Below are positions 1 through 6,751 of a stretch of 20,169 nucleotides of DNA, in pieces; position 1 is the first letter of the stretch, and each line of letters begins with the position of its first letter. Under the pieces are notes generated by a model. That model ran no database searches, was not told where the DNA came from, and was given only the letters and a program-made list of their open reading frames with translations. The position numbers and the translations under genes were made by a program. Source of the DNA: a virus; the IMG/VR virus record IMGVR_UViG_3300042305_001093, positions 1-20,169 of that record. One strand, written 5' to 3'.

Positions 1-1910
1 TAATGCTTCTTTGCGGTCCAGATGCCAGTGTCGGCAATCGTTTCTCGCTTCATGAACATCTTCTGATCGTAGGCATTCATATAGTCTGCCAATTGCTGAT
101 ACGATTTGTCAATGAACGGTTGCAACTTATCTTCACACACTTTGTCTAGAAAGATTACAATCTTTTCTTTTGGTGTGTCTTTGTTGTATAGCTTTTGCAC
201 CAACGGTCCGAGATTCAGATAGATTGAATCGGTATCAGATGCAATTACATAATCGACATCATCGGTACTCAGTATCTTGTTCAAATACTGATTCATTTTC
301 TTTTCGATCCAACGAATAGAAAGTTGACCCGAGAGTGTGATTGCTTCTGCTTGTCGAATGTCAAAGAAACGAAAGTATTCGTTGCCTAGCGCACCATATG
401 CTGAGTTCAGTTGAACTTTCTTAGCTAACTGAAGATTCTTATACTTTGAAATTTGATTTTCAATTTCAAACTTTTCTTTTTTCGTTGTGGCTGTTTCTTT
501 TTTCTTTTGCCATTCGATCATTAGTTTTTTGTACTTTGATCGATCTTCATACATTCGCTCCATCATCTCAGGCAGAAAGCCTTGAACATCTTTGCGAAAG
601 AAGTGTCCATTCGCTGCCATGCAATATTCGCCGTCAGGCTCATATTCATTGTTCAGCAAATTATCAACTGATACTGATTGATACTTGCCATCAACGATTG
701 TGTCTGGTGACACATTGTATTGCATAATGAGGTGCGGATAAAGAGAATTCAAATCGAATGATACAACCCAATCATACATTCCGACCTTTGGTTCTTTGAC
801 ATAAGCACCAGCATACTGAGCATTCTTAGATGAAACTTTTTTCTGCGGTACAACGATGCCTTTCTTTATCAGATGATTGTGTGTTAGTGTGTCCCACATT
901 CTCACTTGTGTAAAGACATCGGTGAGATTCACTTTCGCATCATATGCAAGGGCTAACACCATGTCAAGAAACTTCATCTTGTCATCGATACGACCAACCA
1001 GTTCAACGTCTTTGATGTTATACTCAATAAACTTTTGAAAGTTCAATCGATATAACTGATGAAGATTTTCAAACTCGCTGTAATCAAGTTTCTTTTCGCC
1101 AAGTTCTACAAATGCAATGTGATTCAGACTAAAGCTTTCTTGCTGAGAGTAAGTAAACTTTTTGTATAGCTCAATGTAATCAAGAATAGCAATGCCGACA
1201 AGATCAAACGCAGTTTGTTGTCTGTTATGAATTGTTGTTGTTCGTTCACCAATCATCTTCCAAGGCGACAATCTCTTGGCAGTGTTCTCACCCATCAATC
1301 GATTGATTCGATTATACAGATACGGAATATCAAAGAACTGAATGTTCCAGCCAGTCACAATGTCTGGTGATTCAATCTCCCAAGTCTCAAGAAATTTCAT
1401 GATGAGACTATTCTCATCGCGGCATTTGAAGTAGACTACATCGTCACGATGATTTGTGAAGTCTCCGCAGCCGAACACCATGAACTTGTTTTGAATCTTG
1501 AATGTGATTGCAGTGATTGGTTCACTCGCCACTGATGGCTCTGGAAAGCCATTCTCTGATCCGACCTCAATGTCTAGATTGGCAATTCGAATGTATGAGG
1601 TGTCGTATGGAACTTCATTCGGATACTGTTCATTGATATAGACATAAGCGAAGTTTGTCGATCCATATATCTCGAAATTCTCTACGCCCTCATACTTTCG
1701 AATAAAATCGCTGGCATCTCGCATCGTTCCGAGTTCAATGGGCGAAACTGATTTGCCAAAGAGAGTCTTGTATTCAGACTCTTTGCCTGGCTTTGATGGC
1801 ACGAACAGAATTGGATTATATTCTTTTCTGATTTGAAAACGTTTACCGTTCTCATACCCACGCTCAAGAATATAATTTCCTGCTCGACTGAAGTGAGTGT
1901 AAAATTTCAT
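1..1910 (-). CDS. 43: T4-like family-B DNA polymerase gp43 (C-terminus outside window)
   Basis: This is the replicative DNA polymerase with 3'-5' proofreading. About 636 residues are visible; T4 gp43 has about 900, so the thumb region and C-terminus are missing only because the window ends. Exonuclease motifs are present: Exo I NLDIEV (D113, E115), Exo II VTGWNIQFFDIPYL and Exo III YNIKDVE. Polymerase motif A is SFDLNSLYPH (D386), motif B is KVQLNSAYGALGN (near residue 498) and motif C is IASDTDSIY (D559, D561). All catalytic acids are intact. Motif C has Ser where many relatives have Gly before DTD, and motif A has His where SLYPS is usual. The ATG at 1910 overlaps the stop of the upstream gene as TAATG, which implies translational coupling. 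It should work with the clamp gp45 and loader gp44/gp62 encoded upstream. Confidence 0.97.
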   Translation of the reverse strand, partial: MKFYTHFSRAGNYILERGYENGKRFQIRKEYNPILFVPSKPGKESEYKTLFGKSVSPIELGTMRDASDFIRKYEGVENFEIYGSTNFAYVYINEQYPNEVPYDTSYIRIANLDIEVGSENGFPEPSVASEPITAITFKIQNKFMVFGCGDFTNHRDDVVYFKCRDENSLIMKFLETWEIESPDIVTGWNIQFFDIPYLYNRINRLMGENTAKRLSPWKMIGERTTTIHNRQQTAFDLVGIAILDYIELYKKFTYSQQESFSLNHIAFVELGEKKLDYSEFENLHQLYRLNFQKFIEYNIKDVELVGRIDDKMKFLDMVLALAYDAKVNLTDVFTQVRMWDTLTHNHLIKKGIVVPQKKVSSKNAQYAGAYVKEPKVGMYDWVVSFDLNSLYPHLIMQYNVSPDTIVDGKYQSVSVDNLLNNEYEPDGEYCMAANGHFFRKDVQGFLPEMMERMYEDRSKYKKLMIEWQKKKETATTKKEKFEIENQISKYKNLQLAKKVQLNSAYGALGNEYFRFFDIRQAEAITLSGQLSIRWIEKKMNQYLNKILSTDDVDYVIASDTDSIYLNLGPLVQKLYNKDTPKEKIVIFLDKVCEDKLQPFIDKSYQQLADYMNAYDQKMFMKRETIADTGIWTAKKH

Positions 1911-2209
1911 TAGACAATGAGATTATTTTTTGCTACGACAATTCCTGCACCGAAGATTTCATTGTACTTGTTTTGAATGTTGATGTCAACACCAGCGATA
2001 TAGATGATAAAGTCTCGACTGATTTTGACTGATTTGTCTTCCGAGAACATAAGCATTGGTTGCATGTTCAATCCTGGCTTGCCATTGGCTGCCATGGCAA
2101 GACCTAGAAGACAAGGATTTTCAATGTGAATATTGTTTTGATCTTGGTCTTTGATAACGCCAACAAAATCTTCACCTGTGATCAATTTGAACAATCTAAC
2201 GTCGCTCAT
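1910..2209 (-). CDS. Small conserved T4-like phage protein, possibly Sm-like fold
   Basis: A 99-residue protein that begins MSDVRLFKLITGEDFVG and ends FGAGIVVAKNNLIV. The opening resembles small beta-barrel (LSm/Sm-like) proteins that recur beside replication genes of T4-like phages: a short strand, then a TGED turn, then a strand. I recognise the family style but no function has been assigned to it that I can support. There are no membrane segments and no metal-binding motifs. A GGAG ribosome site lies just upstream of the ATG. Its TAA stop overlaps the gp43 ATG, so translation of the two is probably coupled; a role in setting polymerase level or binding RNA or polymerase is inference only. 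Confidence 0.8.
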   Translation of the reverse strand: MSDVRLFKLITGEDFVGVIKDQDQNNIHIENPCLLGLAMAANGKPGLNMQPMLMFSEDKSVKISRDFIIYIAGVDINIQNKYNEIFGAGIVVAKNNLIV

Positions 2210-2230
2210 AATAACTCCATGAAATTAGAA

Positions 2231-2254
2231 GGGGGCTTGCGCCCCCTATTTTTA
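2231..2254. terminator. Intrinsic-terminator-like hairpin after hsp20
   Basis: A perfect 6-bp GC stem, GGGGGC paired with GCCCCC, encloses a 4-nt loop. On the minus-strand RNA the loop is GCAA, a GNRA tetraloop. It starts 5 nt after the Hsp20 stop codon. The U-rich tail is better on the plus strand (TATTTTTA) than on the minus strand (TTCTAATTT), so it may terminate poorly in the gene direction, act bidirectionally, or serve as a processing or mRNA-stability hairpin between hsp20 and the downstream gene. Confidence 0.6.
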
Positions 2255-2743
2255 TTCTGCTAGAAGTTGTTTCTCTTTAGCAGGTTTGCTTGCAGTAGTT
2301 TCCTTGACTGCAATTTTCTTTGGCTTTTTATGTTCTGGAATGAACATGTCAAGCCAGATGCGAAGCATGCCGTTAATCATCTCGGCATCTTTAACTTCCA
2401 AGTTGTCGTTCAGTAAGAACGTTCTTGTGAAGTTACGATTTGCAATGCCTTTGTAAATCCAATGATCAACTTCTGCGTCATCTTTTGATGTTCCCTTGAC
2501 AACTAGTTTGCCGTCAACAAGTTCGATTTCAATTTCAGACTTGCTAAATCCAGCAACAGCAAGTTCGATAATGTATCGATCTTCAGCAACTTTTTTAATG
2601 TTATATGGGGGATAGTTTGGAATACCTTTGGTCAAATCGTCGTGCATTTTTGCTAGACGGTTGTATTGATCATCGAAACCGACATAGAGTTTATCGAAAT
2701 CTTTGAACAAGTCGCGGCCAAATACATCTTTGAGATATGTCAT
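2252..2743 (-). CDS. hsp20: Small heat-shock protein, Hsp20/alpha-crystallin family
   Basis: A 163-residue ATP-independent holdase chaperone. The alpha-crystallin domain spans roughly residues 45-140 and starts PPYNIKKVAEDRYIIELAVAG, followed by the strand KLVVKG, the RTF segment and the hallmark loop/strand NGMLRIWL. A C-terminal IAV tripeptide (KKIAVKE) matches the I-x-I/V oligomerisation motif. The tail is Lys/Ala-rich. A strong Shine-Dalgarno AAGGAG lies upstream of the ATG. Hsp20 is a familiar accessory gene of T4-like and cyanophages, where it is thought to protect phage proteins during assembly or stress; that role here is inferred. It sits 22 nt downstream of the rubredoxin gene and probably shares its transcript. 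Confidence 0.95.
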   Translation of the reverse strand: MTYLKDVFGRDLFKDFDKLYVGFDDQYNRLAKMHDDLTKGIPNYPPYNIKKVAEDRYIIELAVAGFSKSEIEIELVDGKLVVKGTSKDDAEVDHWIYKGIANRNFTRTFLLNDNLEVKDAEMINGMLRIWLDMFIPEHKKPKKIAVKETTASKPAKEKQLLAE

Positions 2744-2765
2744 TTTAGTCTCCTTTTAAGCAAGA

Positions 2766-2909
2766 TTAAACTTTGACGTATTCGTCTTTGTGGCATCCGC
2801 AGTCTGGACAGAGCCAAAACTGAGGAAGGTCTTTCCACTTTTTACCTTCTTTTTCTTCATCGTACTCATGACCACAAACATCACACACATATACTTCATA
2901 TGATTCCAT
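2766..2909 (-). CDS. Rubredoxin-like small iron protein
   Basis: A 47-residue protein. It contains the two rubredoxin knuckles, YVCDVCGHEYD and LCPDCGCHKDEY, giving the CxxCG...CPxCG ligand set for one tetra-cysteinyl iron. The aromatic core residues (Tyr, Trp in KWKDLPQFW) are also at the usual places. Length matches classical rubredoxins of about 50 residues. The ATG at 2909 is set by AGGAG 6-7 nt upstream. Rubredoxins pass single electrons in the cytoplasm; the partner here cannot be read. It lies between the hairpin-rich segment at 2932-3032 and hsp20, in a small group of stress and redox genes. Confidence 0.92.
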   Translation of the reverse strand: MESYEVYVCDVCGHEYDEEKEGKKWKDLPQFWLCPDCGCHKDEYVKV

Positions 2910-2931
2910 GATTTCTCCTTTTCAGCGAGAT

Positions 2932-2957
2932 AAAAATTGTCACCCCGAAGGCGTGAC
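2932..2957 (-). terminator. Intrinsic terminator with cUUCGg loop upstream of the rubredoxin gene
   Basis: On the minus strand the hairpin is GTCAC-(G)-CC-TTCG-GG-GTGAC: seven pairs with one bulged G and a C(UUCG)G tetraloop. It is followed after AA by TTTTT. This is a convincing Rho-independent terminator or attenuator. It ends transcripts from the winged-helix gene, or a short RNA started at the late-type promoter near 3020, before they reach the rubredoxin ribosome-binding site. Confidence 0.75.
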
Positions 2958-3012
2958 AGGCAGTTTTACCTAGGGTGCCCAGCCTAGTCCCATCCCGAAT
3001 GAGATGGTCTAG
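2932..3012 (-). ncRNA. Candidate hairpin-rich small RNA or leader
   Basis: Between the winged-helix gene and rubredoxin, a minus-strand transcript starting just after the TATAAATA at 3017-3024 would fold into three successive hairpins. These are CCATCTC/GGGATGG (2990-3007, one G-U pair), CTAGG/CCTAG (2970-2987) and the UUCG terminator (2939-2957) with its U-run. No convincing open reading frame occupies the segment. The layout fits an independent RNA of about 80 nt, or a structured leader/attenuator for rubredoxin-hsp20. This is inference from sequence alone. Confidence 0.35.
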
Positions 3013-3032
3013 TATGTATTTATACTAGACCA
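3005..3032. repeat. Perfect 11-bp inverted repeat around a late-promoter-like box
   Basis: TGGTCTAGTAT (3005-3015) is exactly repeated in inverted orientation as ATACTAGACCA (3022-3032), with a 6-nt spacer. The minus-strand TATAAATA overlaps the spacer and the inner part of one arm. It could be a protein-binding operator over the promoter or an RNA hairpin. No T-run follows it, so it is not a simple terminator. Confidence 0.7.
3017..3024 (-). promoter_or_regulatory. T4-type late promoter TATAAATA
   Basis: The minus strand reads TATAAATA, an exact match to the T4 late-promoter minus-10 element recognised by the gp55/gp33/gp45 late system. It is in an intergenic position, about 110 nt upstream of the rubredoxin start and in the right orientation. 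A start near 3010 would give a transcript running into the hairpins and terminator at 2932-3007. Use depends on this phage keeping T4-style late transcription, which the gp45 and DsbA-like genes suggest. Confidence 0.55.
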
Positions 3033-3044
3033 GGTGATGCTAGA

Positions 3045-3272
3045 TCACGATTGCCATGCCATCCGACGGGAAATGAAGTATACGGTGCGGCCGCTCTTGT
3101 TTTGTTCGGTGCGAATGCGATAACCTTCTTGACGAAGTTCGCTCATGCGGGCACGGAGATTACCGATGCCGAAGAGTGCGCGGGCTTGAGGTGCGGTGAG
3201 GCCGCGATTCTTGCCGCGAAGGAAGGTGACGAGGGTTTGGTTCTGGGTCATGCTGGTTTTAACGAATGCCAT
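3045..3272 (-). CDS. Winged helix-turn-helix protein (PF14090-like)
   Basis: A 75-residue basic DNA-binding protein, probably a regulator. The sequence QNQTLVTFLRGKNRGLTAPQ leads into ALFGIGNLRARMSELRQEGY (recognition helix region) and a wing RIRTEQNKSGRTVYFI. This is the pattern of the small phage/prophage helix-turn-helix family PF14090. I start it at the ATG at 3272 (MAFVKTS) because GGAG lies 8 nt upstream; an in-frame TTG at 3290 precedes that site and is less likely. Its stop codon overlaps a small GTGAT/ATCAC hairpin (3034-3048). A 6-bp palindrome within its own promoter region (3334-3350) suggests autoregulation, which is inference. Confidence 0.85.
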   Translation of the reverse strand: MAFVKTSMTQNQTLVTFLRGKNRGLTAPQARALFGIGNLRARMSELRQEGYRIRTEQNKSGRTVYFISRRMAWQS

Positions 3273-3328
3273 AATTATACTCCGTTTCAAATCAAGTTAA
3301 GAATTAGTGCTGTCTTTGCACTGTTATA

Positions 3329-3357
3329 ATTCTCTCATAATTTATATGAGAAGTCAA
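3329..3357 (-). promoter_or_regulatory. Possible promoter and operator of the winged-helix gene
   Basis: The minus strand has TTGACT (3352-3357) and, 17 nt on, GAGAAT (3329-3334), a good minus-35 with a weak minus-10. Between them is the inverted repeat CTCATA-N5-TATGAG (3334-3350), placed where a repressor would block polymerase. The spacer also holds TATAAATT, one base from the late-promoter octamer. Downstream in the leader is a second short repeat AGTGC/GCACT. The position fits the wHTH gene that follows. Confidence 0.4.
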
Positions 3358-3368
3358 ACAATTTTCGG

Positions 3369-3806
3369 TTAACGTTTCATTGTTGCCGAAAACATCCAAA
3401 TGTGCTTCGATAGAGCATCGATCCGACCGGCGATAAAGTCGCTCAGGCCATAAGTTTTGCTCTGCTCAGAGAGTTCAAAGAGAGGAATTAGTTGTGCTTT
3501 GCAGGTATTGAGGTCTTGAAGAGTTCTAGAAATCATCGTCATTGCATCGGCTACCATTATTTCGTCGGCAATCTGAGACAACTCGGTGAATCTGGAAAAA
3601 CTTCCTGGTGTGTATGCACCCAAGGCACGAATTTCTTCGGCAAAAACGTCAACACTATCTGAAATTTCTTGATAAAGTTCACCGAAAAGCTTGTGATACT
3701 GCACAAAGTCTGGACCTTCTACGTTCCAATGATAGTTTTGTGCTTTCAATTGTAGTGCGTATGCATTTGCTAGGGCAATTTTCATACCTTGAATAAGTTC
3801 TTCCAT
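3369..3806 (-). CDS. dps: Dps-like ferritin (DNA protection during starvation)
   Basis: A 145-residue Dps-family mini-ferritin; family members form dodecamers that oxidise and store iron with peroxide. The signature QNYHWNVEGPDFVQYHKLF is followed by EISDSVDVFAEEIRALG. Ferroxidase ligands H26, H38, D53 and E57 have the same spacing as the E. coli Dps site (H51, H63, D78, E82). There is no long Lys-rich N-terminal tail, so DNA binding is uncertain. The ATG is preceded by AAAGGA, and a CATAAATA late-promoter-like octamer lies at 3837-3844. A ferritin in a lytic phage is uncommon. With rubredoxin and Hsp20 nearby it suggests management of iron or oxidative stress during late infection. Confidence 0.95.
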   Translation of the reverse strand: MEELIQGMKIALANAYALQLKAQNYHWNVEGPDFVQYHKLFGELYQEISDSVDVFAEEIRALGAYTPGSFSRFTELSQIADEIMVADAMTMISRTLQDLNTCKAQLIPLFELSEQSKTYGLSDFIAGRIDALSKHIWMFSATMKR

Positions 3807-3836
3807 TATGTTTCCTTTAAAGTTTCGAGTATAACT

Positions 3837-3844
3837 TATTTATG
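3837..3844 (-). promoter_or_regulatory. Possible late promoter before dps
   Basis: The minus strand reads CATAAATA, seven of eight bases of the T4 late box. It lies in the 47-nt gap between the last LamG gene and dps, about 30 nt before the dps start. It would allow late expression of dps independent of the long adhesin transcript. Confidence 0.35.
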
Positions 3845-3853
3845 ATCGAATGT

Positions 3854-5032
3854 CTATAGTCCGTATCGACTTCTAGAAGAAATATAGTTTTGATAAATTT
3901 CGGATGCGGTCAATGCCCTATTATAAATTCGAACGTCTGATAATCGACCTGGAAACGCACTATCGCCTGAAGTATTTTGTGCACCAATCGCAATATCCAT
4001 ATTTCCAGAAGATGTTATTGATTTCCCCGCATCATTAGCAGAAGCGTTTAATACTCCGTTGAAATAAGTTTTCAGTCCAACATTATCATAAACTCCTGTG
4101 ATATGATGCCATACATTAGTGGATAAAGTTTGACCACCATCTATTGCGTAAACCCCAGACACACCACCATCATATTGCCAAAATATTCTACTGCTAGGAT
4201 TAATTAGTAAACATATTCCATTTTCTACATTCACTTTATTAGATATAATACCCGCCCAATAATTCGGCGCGGAAGTTCTATAAACCCAAGCTGAAAAAGT
4301 ACAAGAATTTCCGATCAAAAAGTTCATTCCATTTGTGATGTATCCAAAATCATTTGTTCCGTCAAGAACTAATGCTCCACTATTGTTTGAATTATATGAT
4401 AAACCATTTGTTAAAATTAAATGATTATTTCTTCCACTTAAATCCAACATTGAGGGAAAAGTTCCTCTTTCCATTTTCAAGTTTGTATAGTATCGATATC
4501 CTGTGTATGCACTACCACCATATCCAACGAACCAAGCAAAATCATTATTGTAATCACTCGGTGTGGTGATTAGATCATAACAATACTTCCAAGTAATGCC
4601 GTTCACAACAACCGTTTTTAAAACTGTTCCTATACCAATTCCAAGTGCAACGTGTGCGCCAGAACTACTATGTGCCCTACAGTGAAACATTCTGCTTCCG
4701 TCTGCGCAACTATAGTCACTAGATTCTGCATACCAACCACTTAAACAGTATGCTGTACTTGCAACTAATTGTGATGTAAGGTTGATTTGATATTCGGTAT
4801 AAGCAACAGTGCCTGTCTGTCTTAGTACAAACGCACTGTCTCCAGGATTAGGAAACGCAATTACTTCATTCGTTGGATTACTACCACTCTCGTAAGGCAT
4901 ACCAGAGCCATCACCAAACGCACTATTGGTATAGAAGTTTGATGAAAAGACTGTTTGGTTTTTGATTGTTCCTGCATCCATGCAGAAAACTAAACCATTA
5001 GCGACTCCGTTTGGTCCTGATGAAGAACTCAT
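3854..5032 (-). CDS. Two-domain LamG-type adhesin/tail protein (last of the array)
   Basis: A 392-residue protein whose C-terminal half is a LamG/concanavalin-like jelly roll: LDLSGRNNHLILTNG, LVLDGTNDFGYI, FSAWVYRT, HHITGVYDN and DVRIYNRALTASEIYQNYIS. The N-terminal half has an additional beta-sandwich (TEYQINLTSQLVASTAYCLS, then NLKMERGTFPS) resembling carbohydrate-binding domains of the CBM_4_9 kind. It ends SRSRYGL. I start at the ATG at 5032 (MSSSSGPNG); it overlaps the preceding stop as ATGA, whereas the longer frame begins inside the upstream gene. There is no signal peptide, as expected for a virion protein. The exact role (fibre tip, baseplate or capsid decoration) is not visible. 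Confidence 0.85.
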   Translation of the reverse strand: MSSSSGPNGVANGLVFCMDAGTIKNQTVFSSNFYTNSAFGDGSGMPYESGSNPTNEVIAFPNPGDSAFVLRQTGTVAYTEYQINLTSQLVASTAYCLSGWYAESSDYSCADGSRMFHCRAHSSSGAHVALGIGIGTVLKTVVVNGITWKYCYDLITTPSDYNNDFAWFVGYGGSAYTGYRYYTNLKMERGTFPSMLDLSGRNNHLILTNGLSYNSNNSGALVLDGTNDFGYITNGMNFLIGNSCTFSAWVYRTSAPNYWAGIISNKVNVENGICLLINPSSRIFWQYDGGVSGVYAIDGGQTLSTNVWHHITGVYDNVGLKTYFNGVLNASANDAGKSITSSGNMDIAIGAQNTSGDSAFPGRLSDVRIYNRALTASEIYQNYISSRSRYGL

Positions 5033-5766
5033 AGTCCGTATCTTCCTTTCCAAGAAATCCAATTCGACGATACTTCAGTTTGAGTAAATGGAAAATTGTA
5101 GACTTTTATTGTTGAGCGTCTACCAAAAAATTTCCATCCGTATAGTGTTCCGAACAAGCATCCGCCACCATCATAAACACTAGTTCCTGAAGTATTATTT
5201 GTATTTCCTGTTCCTATTAAATTTCCATTTATATAAAACGAAAAAGTGTTTGCTGATCTATTCCAAACCATTGTTCTAAGTCGCCATGTGTTAAATGTAT
5301 TATATGGGCTAGGGACAGTAAAGATAATTTCGTCTTCATACGATCCACCAGAACTGCTTGACATGCCCATTTTAAAAGAGCCTACACCTATACCATGTTG
5401 CCAATCAAATCCTGTCGCTCCACCACCATAGGCACTATCACTTACAACAGACCCGCCGTCGGCCTCTGGATAATTCGTTGAATATGTATATACAGATTCC
5501 TCTATTGTCCATCCTCCAGTAGTTGTACTGAAAGTATTATTAATAGTTGTAGAATTTGATGTTGAGATATAAAAAAAATCAGAAGTATTAGAAGAATTTT
5601 GAAGCCATGTATTCGACTTCTCTCCCAGATTAATTGTTCCATGATTGCCATTTCCGCTCAGATCATACCATGTGGTTCCACTTCCTGGATAGCTTTTAAC
5701 ATTAGCGGCATCATACGACAAAATCAGTCCCGACAACACCGTTTTTGCTCCATGAAACAAGCTCAT
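5029..5766 (-). CDS. Single-domain LamG-type adhesin/tail protein
   Basis: A 245-residue paralogue. The N-terminal module GLILSYDAANVKSYPGSGTT continues WYDLSGNGNHGTI. A LamG-like fold follows (GGWTIEESVYTY, TWRLRTMVWNR, FSFYINGNLIG, TIKVYNFPFTQTEVSSN) and it ends WKGRYGL. I start at the ATG at 5766 (MSLFHGAK), which forms an ATGA overlap with the upstream stop. A longer in-frame extension only copies the antisense of nothing known and enters the upstream gene, so I rejected it. The start also follows the GGAAGGTATGG purine stretch encoded by the upstream gene's RGRYG tail. Confidence 0.85.
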   Translation of the reverse strand: MSLFHGAKTVLSGLILSYDAANVKSYPGSGTTWYDLSGNGNHGTINLGEKSNTWLQNSSNTSDFFYISTSNSTTINNTFSTTTGGWTIEESVYTYSTNYPEADGGSVVSDSAYGGGATGFDWQHGIGVGSFKMGMSSSSGGSYEDEIIFTVPSPYNTFNTWRLRTMVWNRSANTFSFYINGNLIGTGNTNNTSGTSVYDGGGCLFGTLYGWKFFGRRSTIKVYNFPFTQTEVSSNWISWKGRYGL

Positions 5767-6479
5767 ATACCATACCTTCCGCGTAGGGCTTGAAAATTTT
5801 GCGCGATCTCTGCCGCGCTTAATGCTTTTTTGTATGCCTTGATTACCGATAGTTTTCCAGTATATATGCCGCAGCAAGGACTGCGCACAATTCCAGGTGC
5901 AGACGCATTCTGTGCTGTCTGTGATGCAGGTAAGCCTAGGTAATCCTGATATACTCCATCCAAGTACAATAAAACTCTTGGAGAGCCAGCCACAGAGCCT
6001 GTTCTATTGAACACTGCAACTACCTGATGCCATTTGTTGTTATCAAAAGAACTGGTATATGCAGCAGCGCCCTCTGTGTAATCAGGACCACATAGAGCAT
6101 ATATTCCATTCGTGCCAACACCAAATCTGAATCCATCACCACCGCCGGCGTTACTTATCAGTCCAACTTGACCAGAAGAAGAGTTAACATTTTTAACCCA
6201 AACTTCAAACGTGTAATCTCCTGTGCTATTGGTAATAGCACCACTAAGACTAAAACCTAGAGAAGAATCTGCCGAATAACTGCCTGATGCTGTCGCAAAG
6301 TTAAAACATCTAGTAACATCAGTTTCAAAAGGTACAGAGCCAAACATAGAAGCAGTAATACCACTCGAACTTAAATCGGTCCATGTGGTTCCGCTGCCAG
6401 GATAACTTTTTGTGTTACCTGCATCCAAACACAAGGATAAATTCTCGGTGACCGATCTAGGACTGTAAAAAATTGCCAT
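5763..6479 (-). CDS. Single-domain LamG-type adhesin/tail protein
   Basis: A 238-residue paralogue. It begins MAIFYSPRSVTENLSLCLDA and then has the shared TKSYPGSGTTWTDLSS segment. The LamG jelly roll shows YTFEVWVKN, KWHQVVAVFNR, VLLYLDGVYQ and LSVIKAYKKALSAAEIAQNF, and ends ALRGRYGI. The start is only 1 nt after the TAA of the preceding 85-residue gene, so translation is probably coupled. Around 6381-6440 its DNA is closely similar to 9303-9360 of another family member, so the genes appear to share recently exchanged or duplicated segments. Confidence 0.87.
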   Translation of the reverse strand: MAIFYSPRSVTENLSLCLDAGNTKSYPGSGTTWTDLSSSGITASMFGSVPFETDVTRCFNFATASGSYSADSSLGFSLSGAITNSTGDYTFEVWVKNVNSSSGQVGLISNAGGGDGFRFGVGTNGIYALCGPDYTEGAAAYTSSFDNNKWHQVVAVFNRTGSVAGSPRVLLYLDGVYQDYLGLPASQTAQNASAPGIVRSPCCGIYTGKLSVIKAYKKALSAAEIAQNFQALRGRYGI

Positions 6480-6480
6480 A

Positions 6481-6738
6481 TTACATCTCAGTAGGTCTCA
6501 TCGGCAGCGTCCACTCTTCATTGCTGAGAATAGCTAAGATTTCTTCGTGCGTATATGGGCCCTCTGCGCCTGTGAGTTCTAGTGTAGAAGCAGGTCTTTC
6601 ACCTTCCCACTTCACAAATGTCTTTGTGCCATCTACACTTTTTCTTACTGTGTCGGCAGATGATTCTAACACTTCATTGAAGTTTACTTTGTCTAACTCT
6701 GAGACTGAAAAGATTAAATAATTTCTATCGTTGTACAT
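6481..6738 (-). CDS. Small conserved phage protein of 85 residues (function unknown)
   Basis: Begins MYNDRNYLIFSVSELDKVNF and ends EEWTLPMRPTEM. I do not recognise a domain with a known activity; I have an impression of similar small proteins next to phage tail genes. No Cys pairs or membrane segments are seen. The ATG at 6738 is chosen because AGGAGA lies just upstream; an earlier in-frame ATG at 6762 precedes that site. It is placed between two LamG genes and could be a chaperone, adaptor or small virion component of that set. That idea rests on position alone. Confidence 0.8.
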   Translation of the reverse strand: MYNDRNYLIFSVSELDKVNFNEVLESSADTVRKSVDGTKTFVKWEGERPASTLELTGAEGPYTHEEILAILSNEEWTLPMRPTEM

Positions 6739-6751
6739 TATGTTCTCCTGA

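Noticed and set aside
446-727. A 93-codon plus-strand frame within the polymerase region
   Set aside because: It lies opposite the gp43 segment encoding motif B, with a low-complexity Phe-rich start that merely mirrors the Lys/Glu-rich coding strand.
3051-3329. A 92-codon plus-strand frame opposite the winged-helix gene
   Set aside because: The antisense product has no family features, while the minus-strand product has a clear winged-helix pattern and a Shine-Dalgarno site.
3323-3330. Plus-strand extended minus-10 (TGTTATAAT) pointing at antisense transcription into dps
   Set aside because: No convincing minus-35 lies 16-18 nt upstream and all genes run the other way, so it is probably chance in AT-rich DNA.
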